A stretch of 64,000 nt of DNA from Streptomyces sp. TRM49041 (GCF_008271805.1 NZ_VSRY01000165.1:124001-188000); one strand, 5' to 3'. Positions 19,120 through 29,106 are shown, counted from the first letter of the stretch. The notes: generated by a model from the sequence alone, not told the origin. Numbers and translations: made by a program.

Positions 19120-19818
19120 ATGGCTGCCATGACCACACATCTGATCACCGGCGCCGGCTCCGGCATCGGCGCGGCCGTCGCCCGCCGCCTCCACGCGCGC
19201 GGGGACGACCTGATCCTGGTGGCGCGGGACGCCGGACGCGCGAAGGAGCTGGCCGGCCGCTACCCCGGCGCCGGCACGCTCGTCGGGGACCTCGCCAACC
19301 CGGACCGGCTGTCCTGGGCGTTCTCCCACCAGACGCTGCCCGACCGGCTCGACACGCTGCTGCACATCGCCGGCGTGGTGGACCTGGGCCCGGTCGGAGA
19401 GCTCACCACGAAGGCATGGCGCACGCAGCTCGACGTGAACCTGGTCGCCCCGGCCGAGTTGACCCGGCTGCTTCTGCCGCAGCTGCGCGTCTCCCAGGGC
19501 CATGTCGTCTTCGTCAACTCCGGCTCCGGGCTCCGCGCCAACGCCGACTGGTCCGCGTACGCCGCCTCCAAGCACGGCCTCAAGGCGCTCGCCGACGCCC
19601 TGCGCGCGGAGGAGCACGGCAACGGCGTCCGCGTCACCTCCGTCTACCCGGGCCGCACGGCCAGCCCCATGCAGGCCAAGGTCCACCGGCAGGAGGGCAA
19701 GGCGTACCACACGTCCGGCCTCATGGACGCCGAGTCGGTCGCGACGACCCTCCTCATGGCCATCGACCTGCCGCGTGACGCGGAGGTCCAGGACCTGACC
19801 GTCCGCCCGGGCCGGTAG
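19120..19818 (+). CDS. Short-chain dehydrogenase/reductase
   Basis: An NAD(P)-dependent oxidoreductase of 232 residues. The cofactor motif TGAGSGIGAAVA is at the N-terminus. The catalytic Ser is in FVNSGSG, and Tyr and Lys in YAASKHGLKAL. The segment VYPGRTASPM is typical of classical SDRs. The substrate is unknown. The start could also be the ATG three codons later (19129). The gene lies 23 bases before the methionine synthase-like gene and probably shares its transcript. Confidence 0.87.
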   Translation: MAAMTTHLITGAGSGIGAAVARRLHARGDDLILVARDAGRAKELAGRYPGAGTLVGDLANPDRLSWAFSHQTLPDRLDTLLHIAGVVDLGPVGELTTKAWRTQLDVNLVAPAELTRLLLPQLRVSQGHVVFVNSGSGLRANADWSAYAASKHGLKALADALRAEEHGNGVRVTSVYPGRTASPMQAKVHRQEGKAYHTSGLMDAESVATTLLMAIDLPRDAEVQDLTVRPGR

Positions 19819-19841
19819 GCGGCTGCGCGTACCCTTCCCGG

Positions 19842-20855
19842 GTGAGCGAGAACAACCACAGCGACGAGATCAACTGGGGTCCGGCCACGGGGGTCGGGTC
19901 GATGCCGGGCGGCGACGCGCGCGAGGCGGCCAAGGCCGTGACCGGGTCCTTCGAGGACTTCGTCCACCTTCCCGAACTGCCCGCGCGCGGCCCGGGCGCC
20001 GACATGATCGGGCGGACGGCCGGGCTCCTCGTCGAGGTGTACGCGCATGTGGAGCCGAGCGGCTGGCGGATCAGCGACCGGCCCGGCCGCGACACCCGCC
20101 GCGCGCACGCGTGGCTGGGGGAGGACCTCGACGCGCTGGAGGAGTTCACCCAGGGCTACGAGGGCCCGCTGAAGGTCCAGGCCGTCGGGCCGTGGACGCT
20201 CGCCGCCGCGCTGGAACTGCGCGGCGGCGAGGCCGCGCTCGGCGACCCAGGGGCCTGCCGTGACCTGGCGGCGTCGCTCGCCGAAGGGCTGCGCGGACAC
20301 CTCGCGGAGGTACGCCGCCGGGTGCCCGGCGCCCGGCCGGTGCTCCAGCTCGACGAGCCGTCCCTCACCGCCGTGCTGCGCGGGCAGGTCAGGACCGCCA
20401 GCGGCTACCGCACCCACCGCGCCGTCGACCGCCAGACCGTCGAGAGCGCCCTGCGCGATGTGATCGGTGTCCACGACGGGCCCGCCGTGGTGCACTCCTG
20501 CGCCCCCGACGTGCCGTTCGCGCTGCTCCGCCGGGCGGGTGCGGCGGCCATCTCGTTCGATTTCGGGCTACTCACCGAGCGTGACGAGGAGGCGATCGGG
20601 GAGGCCGTCGAGGGCGGCACGAAGCTGTTCACCGGCACGGTGCCCTCCACGGACAGTCGATTGTCAGAACCTGCCGGTAGCGTCATGGGAGTCAGGACGC
20701 TGTGGCGCAGGCTGGGGCTGAATCCGGGGACTCTCGGCGAGTCCGTGGTGATCACCCCGACGTGCGGTCTCGCGGGCGCTTCGCCCGGGTATGCCCGCCG
20801 TGCGCTGGCGCACTGTGTCAAGGCGGCGAAGTCCCTCGCGGACAACCCTGAGTAA
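19842..20855 (+). CDS. Cobalamin-independent methionine synthase-like protein
   Basis: The 337-residue protein corresponds to the C-terminal catalytic half of MetE. LQLDEPSLTAVL, VVHSCAPDVPFALL and TPTCGLAGASPGYARRAL contain candidate zinc-binding His/Cys ligands. It lacks the N-terminal MetE domain, so it belongs to the short actinobacterial or archaeal MetE-like group, whose methyl donor is uncertain. The start is GTG at 19842. Its stop is 13 bases before the ligA start, so ligA may be co-transcribed. Confidence 0.8.
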   Translation: MSENNHSDEINWGPATGVGSMPGGDAREAAKAVTGSFEDFVHLPELPARGPGADMIGRTAGLLVEVYAHVEPSGWRISDRPGRDTRRAHAWLGEDLDALEEFTQGYEGPLKVQAVGPWTLAAALELRGGEAALGDPGACRDLAASLAEGLRGHLAEVRRRVPGARPVLQLDEPSLTAVLRGQVRTASGYRTHRAVDRQTVESALRDVIGVHDGPAVVHSCAPDVPFALLRRAGAAAISFDFGLLTERDEEAIGEAVEGGTKLFTGTVPSTDSRLSEPAGSVMGVRTLWRRLGLNPGTLGESVVITPTCGLAGASPGYARRALAHCVKAAKSLADNPE

Positions 20856-20868
20856 CGGGAGGATCGAC

Positions 20869-23061
20869 GTGGCTGTCGAACAGCACGACCAGCACGACGT
20901 GGTGCCGGCGGATGCCCGGGAGGAGCACGCCAGGCTTGCCGAGAAGGTCGAGGAGCACCGCTTCCGGTACTACGTGAAGGATCAGCCGGTCGTCAGCGAC
21001 GCCGACTTCGACCGGCTCCTGCGCTCCCTGGAGCAGCTGGAGGAGCGGTATCCCGAGCTGCGCACGCCCGACTCGCCGACCCAGAAGGTGGCGGGGGCGT
21101 ACGCGACGGAGTTCACGGCCGTCCAGCACCGCGAGCGCATGCTCTCCCTGGACAACGCGTTCGACGACGAAGAGCTGGCCGCGTGGGCGGAGCGCGTCGC
21201 GCGGGACGTCGGCGCGGCGGACCACCACTTCCTGTGCGAGCTGAAGGTCGACGGCCTGGCCGTGAACCTCACGTACGAGAAGGGCAGACTCACGCGCGCG
21301 GCGACCCGCGGCGACGGCCGGACCGGCGAGGACATCACGCCGAACGTGCGGACGATCTCCGACATCCCGGACCGGCTGGAGGGTGACCGGATCCCGGACC
21401 TGGTCGAGATCCGCGGCGAGGTCTACTTCCCGATGGAGAAGTTCGAGGAGCTGAACGCGCGTCTGGTGGCCGCGGGCGACAAGCCCTTCGCCAACCCGCG
21501 GAACGCCGCGGCCGGTTCGCTCCGCCAGAAGGACCCCCGCGTCACGGCCACGCGCCCGCTGCACATGGTGGTGCACGGCATCGGGGCGCACGTGGGACTC
21601 TCTCTCGACCGCCTTTCCGAGGCGTATGAGCTGCTCCGCGGGTGGGGCCTGCCGACGGCCCGGCACAACAGGGTGGTCGACAGCCTGGACGGCGTACGGG
21701 AGTTCATCGCGTACTACGGCGAGCACCGCCATTCGGTGGAGCACGAGATCGACGGGGTGGTCGTCAAGCTGGACGAGATCCGCCTCCAGGGGCGGCTCGG
21801 CTCGACCTCGCGCGCCCCGCGCTGGGCCATCGCGTACAAGTACGCGCCGGAGGAGGTCAACACCAAGCTGGTCGACATCCGCGTGGGGGTGGGCCGCACG
21901 GGCCGGGTCACGCCGTACGCGCATGTGGAGCCGGTCACGGTCGCGGGCTCGGAGGTCGAGTTCGCCACGCTGCACAACCAGGACGTGGTGAAGGCCAAGG
22001 GCGTCCTCATCGGCGACACGGTGGTACTGCGCAAGGCCGGTGACGTCATCCCGGAGATCCTCGGGCCGGTCGTCGACCTGCGGGACGGCGGCGAGCGGGA
22101 GTTCGTCATGCCCTCCGAGTGCCCCGAGTGCGGGACCCCGCTGAAGCCGATGAAGGAGGGCGACGTCGACCTGCGCTGCCCGAACGGCCGGACCTGCCCG
22201 GCCCAGCTGCGGGAGCGGCTGTTCTACCTGGGCGGACGGCGGTGCTTCGACATCGAGAGCTTCGGCTATGTGGCGGCCGCCGCGCTGACCCGCCCGCTGG
22301 AGCCGGCCGACCCGCCGCTGGCCGACGAGGGCGACCTGTTCGATCTGACGATCGAACAGCTGCTCCCCATCAAGGCGTACGTCCTGGACCAGGACAGCGG
22401 GCTGCCCAAGCGCGACCCCAAGACGGGTGAGGAGAAGGTCGTCACGGTCTTCGCCAACCAGCAGGGTGAGCCGAAGAAGAACGCCCTCGCGATGCTCAGG
22501 AACATCGAGGAGGCGAAGCAGCGCCCGCTCGCCCGGGTCATCACGGCCCTGTCGATCCGCCATGTCGGCCCCGTCGCGGCGGAGGCGCTGGCCCGCGAGT
22601 TCCGCTCCATCGACCGCATCGAACAGGCCACCGAGGAGGAGCTGGCGGCCGTCGAGGGGGTCGGACCGACCATCGCCGCCTCTCTGAAGCAGTGGTTCGA
22701 GGAGGACTGGCACCGCGAGATCCTGCGGAAATGGCGGGCCGCGGGCGTCCGGATGGAGGAGGAGAGCGCCGGCGAGGAGGAGGGCCCGCGCCCCCTGGAG
22801 GGGCTGGCGGTCGTCGTCACGGGCACGCTGCAGAACTTCACCAGGGATGGCGCAAAAGAGGCGCTCCAGAGCGTCGGAGCAAAAGTGACCGGTTCCGTTT
22901 CAAAGAAGACGTCCTTCGTGGTGGTCGGTGACAACCCGGGTTCCAAGTACGACAAGGCCATGCAGCTGAAGGTTCCGGTTCTGGACGAGGACGGCTTCGC
23001 CGTCCTGCTGGAACAAGGCCCCGACGCAGCCCGTGAAGTGGCCGCACCCGTCGAACAGTAG
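20869..23061 (+). CDS. ligA: NAD-dependent DNA ligase
   Basis: Seals nicks in DNA during replication and repair. The 730-residue protein has the adenylation domain with the active lysine in CELKVDGLA, an OB fold, a zinc finger (CPECGTPL ... CPNGRTCPAQ), helix-hairpin-helix repeats and a C-terminal BRCT domain (VVVTGTLQNFTRDGAKEAL). It is slightly longer than E. coli LigA because of insertions between the zinc finger and HhH region (around LEPADPPLADEG and DQDSGLPKRDPKTGE). The GTG at 20869 follows GGGAGG; the earlier in-frame start lies inside the methionine synthase gene. Confidence 0.95.
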   Translation: MAVEQHDQHDVVPADAREEHARLAEKVEEHRFRYYVKDQPVVSDADFDRLLRSLEQLEERYPELRTPDSPTQKVAGAYATEFTAVQHRERMLSLDNAFDDEELAAWAERVARDVGAADHHFLCELKVDGLAVNLTYEKGRLTRAATRGDGRTGEDITPNVRTISDIPDRLEGDRIPDLVEIRGEVYFPMEKFEELNARLVAAGDKPFANPRNAAAGSLRQKDPRVTATRPLHMVVHGIGAHVGLSLDRLSEAYELLRGWGLPTARHNRVVDSLDGVREFIAYYGEHRHSVEHEIDGVVVKLDEIRLQGRLGSTSRAPRWAIAYKYAPEEVNTKLVDIRVGVGRTGRVTPYAHVEPVTVAGSEVEFATLHNQDVVKAKGVLIGDTVVLRKAGDVIPEILGPVVDLRDGGEREFVMPSECPECGTPLKPMKEGDVDLRCPNGRTCPAQLRERLFYLGGRRCFDIESFGYVAAAALTRPLEPADPPLADEGDLFDLTIEQLLPIKAYVLDQDSGLPKRDPKTGEEKVVTVFANQQGEPKKNALAMLRNIEEAKQRPLARVITALSIRHVGPVAAEALAREFRSIDRIEQATEEELAAVEGVGPTIAASLKQWFEEDWHREILRKWRAAGVRMEEESAGEEEGPRPLEGLAVVVTGTLQNFTRDGAKEALQSVGAKVTGSVSKKTSFVVVGDNPGSKYDKAMQLKVPVLDEDGFAVLLEQGPDAAREVAAPVEQ

Positions 23062-23295
23062 GGCGAGAACAGGCCGGAAATCGTCACCCGTTCAGCGCAT
23101 ACCAGACGGATAAGGGTGGCCGGGTCGCATTCGGGCAAGAGCTGTAGAGCGCTGCCCGTCGAAGCCCTCCGCGGCCTACTGTTGAGACGTGCGCCTGTCG
23201 TGCACGGCTGCGTTGGGGAAGTCCAGTCGTGGTGGCATGACAACAGGCCATCACGAGGCAGAGGCAACGGCACCGCCGGCTGTGAGAGGGACGGA

Positions 23296-25434
23296 ATGAA
23301 ACCGACCGAGAGTGCCGATCCGGTCGTACGACCGCGCACGCAGGCGCCCTTCACGGCGCCCTTCGCGGCCGCCTACGAGGGCGTCCTCGCCAGGCTGCCC
23401 GTCATCGTGGTGACCCTCGCGGGCGTCGCCCTCACCACCGGCTTCTACCGCGCCGTGAGCCATGGCCACGCCCTCTTCCCCGGCGGCACCACCGGCTGGT
23501 CCCTCGCCGTCCTCACCGGCATCGTCGTCGGCCACCTCGTGGCCCTCGGCCGCGACCGCTGGTGGGGCGGCACCGGCTCCGGCGCCGCCCTCACCCTCGC
23601 CGTGCTTCTCCTGTACGGCTGGGTGCCCGCCGGGCTGGTCAGCCTCGCCGTCGTCGTCCTCGTCAGCGCCGCCCGCAGGCACCGCTGGCGACAGGGCCTG
23701 CTGCACGGCGCCGCCGACATCCTCGGCATCGGCGCCGCCGCGCTCGTCCTCGCCGCCTTCGGCGACGTCCCGTCCGTCGAACGGCCCTGGGAGCCCCTCG
23801 AATGGGGGATCGCCGCCGTACCGGAAGTCTCGCTCGCCGCGGGCACCTACCTGGTGGTGACCCGTCTCGTCCTGTGGTACACGCTCGCCCCGCAGACCGG
23901 CGGTCTGCCCACCGCCGCCCGCACCGCGCTGCTCCGGCAGGGCCTCGTCGCCGTCGCCCTGCTCGGCATCGCCCCGCTCATCTGCGTCGTCGCCGTCTCC
24001 CTGCCGGTGCTCCTGCCGCTGTTCGCCGTGCCCTTAATCGCCCTCGACTCCACGATGTGGATCGCCCGAGCCCGCGCCGAGGAACAACTGCGCGACCCGC
24101 TCACCGGGCTCCCCAACCGCCAGTGGCTCCTGGAGCGCACCTGGTCCGCCCTGGAGGCGGCCGAGGCCGACGGCGTCCGCACCGCGCTCGTCCTGATCGA
24201 CCTCGACCGCTTCCGGTCCGTCAACGACACGCTCGGTCACCTGGCGGGCGACCGGCTGCTCCTCCAGATCGCCGAGCGGCTGCGTCTCGCCCTGCCCCGA
24301 GGGGCCGAGGCCGCGCGGCTCGGCGGCGACGAGTTCGCCGTCCTCCTCCCGACCGCCGACTCCACCACAAGCGCCCAGCGCATCGCCCGGCACCTCGCCG
24401 CCGAGCTGTCCTCGCCGCTCGACCTCGACGGGCTCACGCTCGTCCTGGAGGCCAGCGCCGGCGTCGCCGTCTTCCCCGACCACGCCCTGGACGCCGAGGG
24501 GCTCCTCCAGCGCGCCGACGTCGCCATGTACCAGGCGAAGCGGGACCGTACGGGCGTCGAGGTGTACGAGTCCAAGCGCGACTCCAACACCCCCGACCGG
24601 CTCGGCCTCCTCGGCGACCTGCGCCGCGCACTCGACGCGGGCGAGGTCGAGCTTCACTACCAGCCCAAGGTCCGCTTCGACGGCCATGTCGCGGGCCTGG
24701 AGGCCCTCGTCCGCTGGGTCCACCCCGAGCGCGGCCGGGTCCCCCCGGACGAGTTCATCGCCATCGCCGAGTCCTCCGGCCTGATGCCGCATCTCACCGA
24801 GTACGTCCTGGAGACCGCGCTCGGCCAGGTCGCCAAGTGGCGCTCCCAGGGCCTCGAGGTCCCCGTCGCGGTCAACGTCTCCCCACGCGATGTCCACAGC
24901 CCGGGCTTCGCCGGCGCGGTCGCAGCCCGCCTGGCCCGGCACGGCGTCCCCGCCGGAGCCCTCCAGCTGGAGATAACGGAACACGTCCTCCTGGAGGACC
25001 CCCAGCGCGCCGCCGACACCCTCGCCGGGCTGACCGGCCACGGCGTGAAGATGTCCCTGGACGACTTCGGCACCGGCTACTCCTCCCTGGTCCACCTCCG
25101 CCGCCTCCCGGTCAGCGAACTGAAGATCGACCGCTCGTTCGTCGCCCGCCTCGCTGTCGACAACGAGGACGCGGAGATCGTCCGCTGCACCGTGGACCTG
25201 GCCCACTCCCTGGGCCTCCTCGTCGTCGCCGAGGGCGTCGAGGACGACGAGACCTGGGAGCGCCTCCGCGACCTGGGCTGCGACGCCGTCCAGGGCTGGC
25301 TCGTCGCGGCGGCGATGCCGCCCAACGAGACCACGGCCTGGCTCCGCGCACGGGGCGAACGCGGCTGGCACCGGCCCGCCGCGGCACTCCCGCCGTCCCC
25401 GTCCGACGAGCCGTCGAGCCACCCGGTCACGTAA
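23296..25434 (+). CDS. Membrane GGDEF-EAL protein, both motifs intact
   Basis: A cyclic-di-GMP enzyme of 712 residues. The N-terminal 250 residues hold about six to eight membrane helices. The GGDEF domain follows, with motif GGDEF at residues 343-347, and then the EAL domain, with EAL at 469-471, DDFGTGYSSL, LKIDRSFV and AEGVEDDE. Both catalytic signatures are intact, so it may synthesise, degrade or do both. It resembles RmdB-type phosphodiesterases of Streptomyces (from memory). The ATG at 23296 follows GAGAGGGACGGA; a longer reading from 23116 has no ribosome binding site. Confidence 0.9.
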   Translation: MKPTESADPVVRPRTQAPFTAPFAAAYEGVLARLPVIVVTLAGVALTTGFYRAVSHGHALFPGGTTGWSLAVLTGIVVGHLVALGRDRWWGGTGSGAALTLAVLLLYGWVPAGLVSLAVVVLVSAARRHRWRQGLLHGAADILGIGAAALVLAAFGDVPSVERPWEPLEWGIAAVPEVSLAAGTYLVVTRLVLWYTLAPQTGGLPTAARTALLRQGLVAVALLGIAPLICVVAVSLPVLLPLFAVPLIALDSTMWIARARAEEQLRDPLTGLPNRQWLLERTWSALEAAEADGVRTALVLIDLDRFRSVNDTLGHLAGDRLLLQIAERLRLALPRGAEAARLGGDEFAVLLPTADSTTSAQRIARHLAAELSSPLDLDGLTLVLEASAGVAVFPDHALDAEGLLQRADVAMYQAKRDRTGVEVYESKRDSNTPDRLGLLGDLRRALDAGEVELHYQPKVRFDGHVAGLEALVRWVHPERGRVPPDEFIAIAESSGLMPHLTEYVLETALGQVAKWRSQGLEVPVAVNVSPRDVHSPGFAGAVAARLARHGVPAGALQLEITEHVLLEDPQRAADTLAGLTGHGVKMSLDDFGTGYSSLVHLRRLPVSELKIDRSFVARLAVDNEDAEIVRCTVDLAHSLGLLVVAEGVEDDETWERLRDLGCDAVQGWLVAAAMPPNETTAWLRARGERGWHRPAAALPPSPSDEPSSHPVT

Positions 25435-25521
25435 CCGCAGCGCAAACCGTTTCACAGGCATCGCCACCCGACCCATAGGATTGGGCCAAAACCCACAACA
25501 CTCACCCCTGAGGATCGCTGC

Positions 25522-25818
25522 ATGCCTGGCATCACGCGCGAGGAGGTCGCTCACCTCGCCCGGCTGGCACGTCTGGAGCTGTCCGGCGACGAGCTCGACC
25601 ACTTCGCCGGACAGCTCGACGACATCATCGGCGCGGTCGCCCGCGTCTCCGAGGTCGCCGACCAAGACGTCCCGCCGACCTCCCACCCGCTGCCGCTGAC
25701 CAACGTCATGCGCGCGGACGAGGTCCGTCCGTCGCTCACCCCCGAGCAGGCGCTCTCCGGAGCCCCCGCACAGGAGCAGCAGCGTTTCAAGGTGCCGCAG
25801 ATCCTGGGGGAGGACTGA
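25522..25818 (+). CDS. gatC: Glutamyl-tRNA(Gln) amidotransferase subunit C
   Basis: Small subunit (98 residues) of the GatCAB complex, which converts Glu-tRNA(Gln), and Asp-tRNA(Asn) where it forms, to the amidated form. ITREEVAHLARLARLELS at the start, LDDIIGAV and the PTSHPLPL segment are typical. It stabilises the GatA-GatB complex. The stop lies 5 bases before gatA. GAGGATCGC precedes the ATG. Confidence 0.94.
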   Translation: MPGITREEVAHLARLARLELSGDELDHFAGQLDDIIGAVARVSEVADQDVPPTSHPLPLTNVMRADEVRPSLTPEQALSGAPAQEQQRFKVPQILGED

Positions 25819-25823
25819 CCGAC

Positions 25824-27323
25824 ATGACGGACAGCACCATCATCAAGCTCACCGCCGCCGAGATCGCGGCGAAGATCGCGTCCGGCGAACTCACCGCCGT
25901 CGAGGTCACCGAGGCCCACCTCGCGCGCATCGCCGCCGTCGACGAGAAGGTCCACGCCTTCCTGCACATCGACCGCGAGGGAGCCCTCGCCCAGGCCCGC
26001 GCCGTCGACGAGAAGCGCGCGCGCGGCGAGAAGCTCGGTCCGCTCGCCGGCGTGCCGCTCGCCCTCAAGGACATCTTCACCACGCGGGACATGCCGACCA
26101 CCGTCGGCTCCAAGATCCTCGAGGGCTGGCGCCCGCCGTACGACGCGACGCTCGTCAAGAAGCTCCGCGCCGCCGACGTCGTCATCCTCGGCAAGACCAA
26201 CATGGACGAGTTCGCCATGGGGTCCTCCACCGAGAACAGCGCCTACGGCCCGACCGGCAACCCCTGGGACCTCACCCGGATCCCCGGCGGCTCCGGCGGT
26301 GGCTCCTCCGCCGCCCTCGCCTCCTACGAGGCCCCGCTCGCCATCGGCACCGACACGGGCGGTTCCATCCGCCAGCCGGCCGCCGTCACCGGCACGGTCG
26401 GCGTCAAGCCGACGTACGGCGGCGTCTCCCGCTACGGCATGGTGGCGTTCTCCAGCAGCCTCGACCAGGGCGGCCCCTGCGCCCGTACGGTCCTCGACGC
26501 GGCCCTCCTCCACGAGGCCATCGCCGGGCACGACCCGATGGACTCCACCTCCATCGACGCCCCGGTCCCGGCGGTCGTCGAGGCCGCCCGCAACGGCTCA
26601 GTCGCCGGTCTGCGCGTCGGTGTCGTCAAGCAGTTCCGCGGCGAGGGCTACCAGGCCGGTGTCGTCCAGCGGTTCGACGAGGCCGTCGAGCTCCTCAAGG
26701 AGCTGGGCGCCGAGGTCGTCGAGCTGGACTGCCCGTCCTTCGACCTGGCGCTCTCCGCGTACTACCTGATCGCGCCCTCCGAGTGCTCCTCCAACCTCGC
26801 CCGCTTCGACGGCCTGCGCTACGGCCTGCGGACCGGCGACGACGGCACGCGCTCCGCCGAGGACGTCACATCCCTCACCCGCGAGGCCGGCTTCGGCGAC
26901 GAGGTCAAGCGCCGCATCATGCTCGGCACTTACGCGCTCAGCTCCGGCTACTACGACGCGTACTACGGCTCCGCGCAGAAGGTCCGCACGCTCATCACAC
27001 GGGACTTCGAGAGGGCCTTCGAGCAGGTCGACGTGATCGTCAGCCCGACCACCCCGACCACCGCCTTCCCGATCGGCGAGCGCGCCGACGACCCGATGGC
27101 CATGTACCTGGCCGACCTCTGCACCATCCCGACCAACCTGGCCGGCAACGCCGCCATGTCGCTGCCCTGCGGCCTGGCGCCCGAGGACGGCCTGCCCGTC
27201 GGCCTGCAGATCATCGCCCCGGCCATGCGGGACGACCGCCTCTACAAGGTGGGCGCCGCGGTCGAGGCCGCCTACGTGGCACGCTGGGGCCACCCGCTGC
27301 TGGAGGAGGCTCCGTCGCTGTGA
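25824..27323 (+). CDS. gatA: Glutamyl-tRNA(Gln) amidotransferase subunit A
   Basis: Glutaminase subunit of GatCAB, from the amidase signature family, 499 residues. The catalytic triad is visible: the lysine in PLALKDIFTT, the cis-serine in PGGSGGGSSAALAS and the nucleophilic serine in GTDTGGSIRQPA. It supplies ammonia to GatB through a tunnel. Its TGA stop overlaps the GTG start of the next small gene. Confidence 0.96.
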   Translation: MTDSTIIKLTAAEIAAKIASGELTAVEVTEAHLARIAAVDEKVHAFLHIDREGALAQARAVDEKRARGEKLGPLAGVPLALKDIFTTRDMPTTVGSKILEGWRPPYDATLVKKLRAADVVILGKTNMDEFAMGSSTENSAYGPTGNPWDLTRIPGGSGGGSSAALASYEAPLAIGTDTGGSIRQPAAVTGTVGVKPTYGGVSRYGMVAFSSSLDQGGPCARTVLDAALLHEAIAGHDPMDSTSIDAPVPAVVEAARNGSVAGLRVGVVKQFRGEGYQAGVVQRFDEAVELLKELGAEVVELDCPSFDLALSAYYLIAPSECSSNLARFDGLRYGLRTGDDGTRSAEDVTSLTREAGFGDEVKRRIMLGTYALSSGYYDAYYGSAQKVRTLITRDFERAFEQVDVIVSPTTPTTAFPIGERADDPMAMYLADLCTIPTNLAGNAAMSLPCGLAPEDGLPVGLQIIAPAMRDDRLYKVGAAVEAAYVARWGHPLLEEAPSL

Positions 27324-27559
27324 GCGCACTGACCAAGGCCAAGGGCTTCAAGAAGTCGAGGGCCGGTACGTACCTGTCCATCGGCACCACCGCGTTCGGC
27401 GCGCTGAGTGTGATCAAACAGGCCCGCAAGGCCCGCTCCGAGCACGACACGCTGCAGCTCGTGGACGCCGTCGTGTCCGCCGCTGCCATCGTCACCGGCC
27501 TCGCCATCCTGGTGCGCGAACTGAAGCGCATCGGTGACGACGACGTCCTGTTCGGCTGA
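27320..27559 (+). CDS. Small membrane-associated protein between gatA and gatB
   Basis: The 79-residue protein starts with GTG at 27320 and overlaps the gatA stop (GTGA), so translation is probably coupled. A basic N-terminus (SALTKAKGFKKSRAG) is followed by two weakly hydrophobic segments, about residues 18-32 and 48-63, and an acidic end, IGDDDVLFG. I do not recognise a family. Third codon positions are almost all G or C, as in neighbouring genes, which supports it being real. Only 16 bases separate it from gatB. Confidence 0.72.
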   Translation: MSALTKAKGFKKSRAGTYLSIGTTAFGALSVIKQARKARSEHDTLQLVDAVVSAAAIVTGLAILVRELKRIGDDDVLFG

Positions 27560-27575
27560 GAGGGAATGTTTCACC

Positions 27576-29090
27576 GTGACCGTCACGACTGACCTGGTGT
27601 CGTACGAGGACGCCCTCGCCACCTACGAGCCCGTCATGGGCCTGGAGGTGCATGTCGAACTCGGCACCAAGACCAAGATGTTCTGCGGCTGCTCCACCGA
27701 GCTGGGCGCGGACCCGAACACCCAGACCTGCCCGGTCTGCCTCGGCATGCCCGGCGCGCTCCCCGTCGTCAACGCGACCGGCGTCGAGTCCGCCGTCAAG
27801 ATCGGACTCGCGCTGCACTGCGAGATCGCCGAGTGGTGCCGCTTCGCCCGGAAGAACTACTTCTATCCGGACATGCCGAAGAACTTCCAGACCTCCCAGT
27901 ACGACGAGCCGATCGCCTTCAACGGCTACCTGGACGTCCAGCTGGAGGACGGGGAGGTCTTCCGCGTCGAGATCGAGCGCGCCCACATGGAGGAGGACAC
28001 CGGCAAGTCGACCCACGTCGGCGGCGCCACCGGCCGTATCCACGGCGCGCAGCACTCCCTCCTCGACTACAACCGCGCGGGCATCCCGCTGATCGAGATC
28101 GTCACCAAGCCGATCGTCGGCGCCGGTGACCGCGCACCCGAGGTCGCCAAGGCGTACGTCGCCGAGCTGCGCGCCCTCATCCGGGCCCTCGGCGTGTCCG
28201 ACGCCCGCATGGAGGTGGGCCAGATGCGCTGCGACGTGAACCTGTCGCTGCGCCCCATCGGCACCGAGAAGTTCGGTACGCGCAGCGAGACGAAGAACGT
28301 CAACTCGCTGCGGTCGGTCGAGCGGGCCGTCCGCTACGAGGTCCAGCGGCACGCCGCGGTCCTCCTCGGCGGCGGCACGATCGTCCAGGAGACCCGCCAC
28401 TTCCACGAGGACGACGGCTCGACCACGTCAGGCCGGGTGAAGGAGGAGGCCGAGGACTACCGGTACTTTCCGGAGCCCGACCTCGTGCCGATCGCCCCGT
28501 CCCGCGAGTGGGTCGAGAAGCTCCGCGCCGGCCTGCCCGAGCTGCCCCGGGTGCGCCGCGGCCGGCTGCGCGAGGAGTGGGGCATCTCCGCGCTGGACAT
28601 GCAGTCGATCCTGAACGCCGGCGCCATCGACCTGATCGTCGCCACGGTCGACGCGGGCGCCCCGGCCGACCAGGCCCGCAAGTGGTGGATGGGCGAGCTG
28701 TCCCGGCACGCCAACGAGTCCGGTACGTCCCTGGACCAGCTGCCGATCACCCCGGCGCAGGTCGCCCGGGTCACCGAGCTCGTCACATCCGGCGACCTCA
28801 ACGACAAGCTGGCCCGCCAGGTCATCGTGGGTGTCCTCGCGGGTGAGGGCGACCCGGACACCGTCGTCGAGAAGCGCGGCCTGAAGGTCGTCTCCGACGA
28901 GGGCGCGCTGGGCGCGGCCGTCGACGAGGCCATCGCGGCCAACAGCGCCATCGCGGACAAGATCCGCGGCGGCAAGGTCGCGGCCGCCGGCGCGCTGGTC
29001 GGAGCGGTCATGAAGGCCACCCGTGGCCAGGCCGACGCGGCCCGCGTCCGTGAGCTGATCCTGGAGAAGCTGGGCGTCAGCGAGGGCTGA
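27576..29090 (+). CDS. gatB: Glutamyl-tRNA(Gln) amidotransferase subunit B
   Basis: tRNA-binding and kinase subunit of GatCAB, 504 residues. Family motifs are EPVMGLEVHVELGT, CGCSTELG with CPVCLGMPG (zinc-type cysteines), FYPDMPKNFQTSQYDEPI and IEIVTKPI. The C-terminal YqeY-like tail domain is present. The GTG at 27576 is used because MTVTTDLVSYEDAL matches the usual N-terminus; an in-frame reading from 27534 would overlap the previous gene. Confidence 0.95.
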   Translation: MTVTTDLVSYEDALATYEPVMGLEVHVELGTKTKMFCGCSTELGADPNTQTCPVCLGMPGALPVVNATGVESAVKIGLALHCEIAEWCRFARKNYFYPDMPKNFQTSQYDEPIAFNGYLDVQLEDGEVFRVEIERAHMEEDTGKSTHVGGATGRIHGAQHSLLDYNRAGIPLIEIVTKPIVGAGDRAPEVAKAYVAELRALIRALGVSDARMEVGQMRCDVNLSLRPIGTEKFGTRSETKNVNSLRSVERAVRYEVQRHAAVLLGGGTIVQETRHFHEDDGSTTSGRVKEEAEDYRYFPEPDLVPIAPSREWVEKLRAGLPELPRVRRGRLREEWGISALDMQSILNAGAIDLIVATVDAGAPADQARKWWMGELSRHANESGTSLDQLPITPAQVARVTELVTSGDLNDKLARQVIVGVLAGEGDPDTVVEKRGLKVVSDEGALGAAVDEAIAANSAIADKIRGGKVAAAGALVGAVMKATRGQADAARVRELILEKLGVSEG

Positions 29091-29106
29091 GAATCCCGTA
29101 CGCGTG

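Noticed and set aside
20818..22713. 631-codon open frame on the minus strand opposite ligA
   Set aside because: It is the usual mirror frame of a very GC-rich gene. The product is a low-complexity Val/Leu/Arg/Asp mixture without family features, while ligA on the plus strand is unmistakable.
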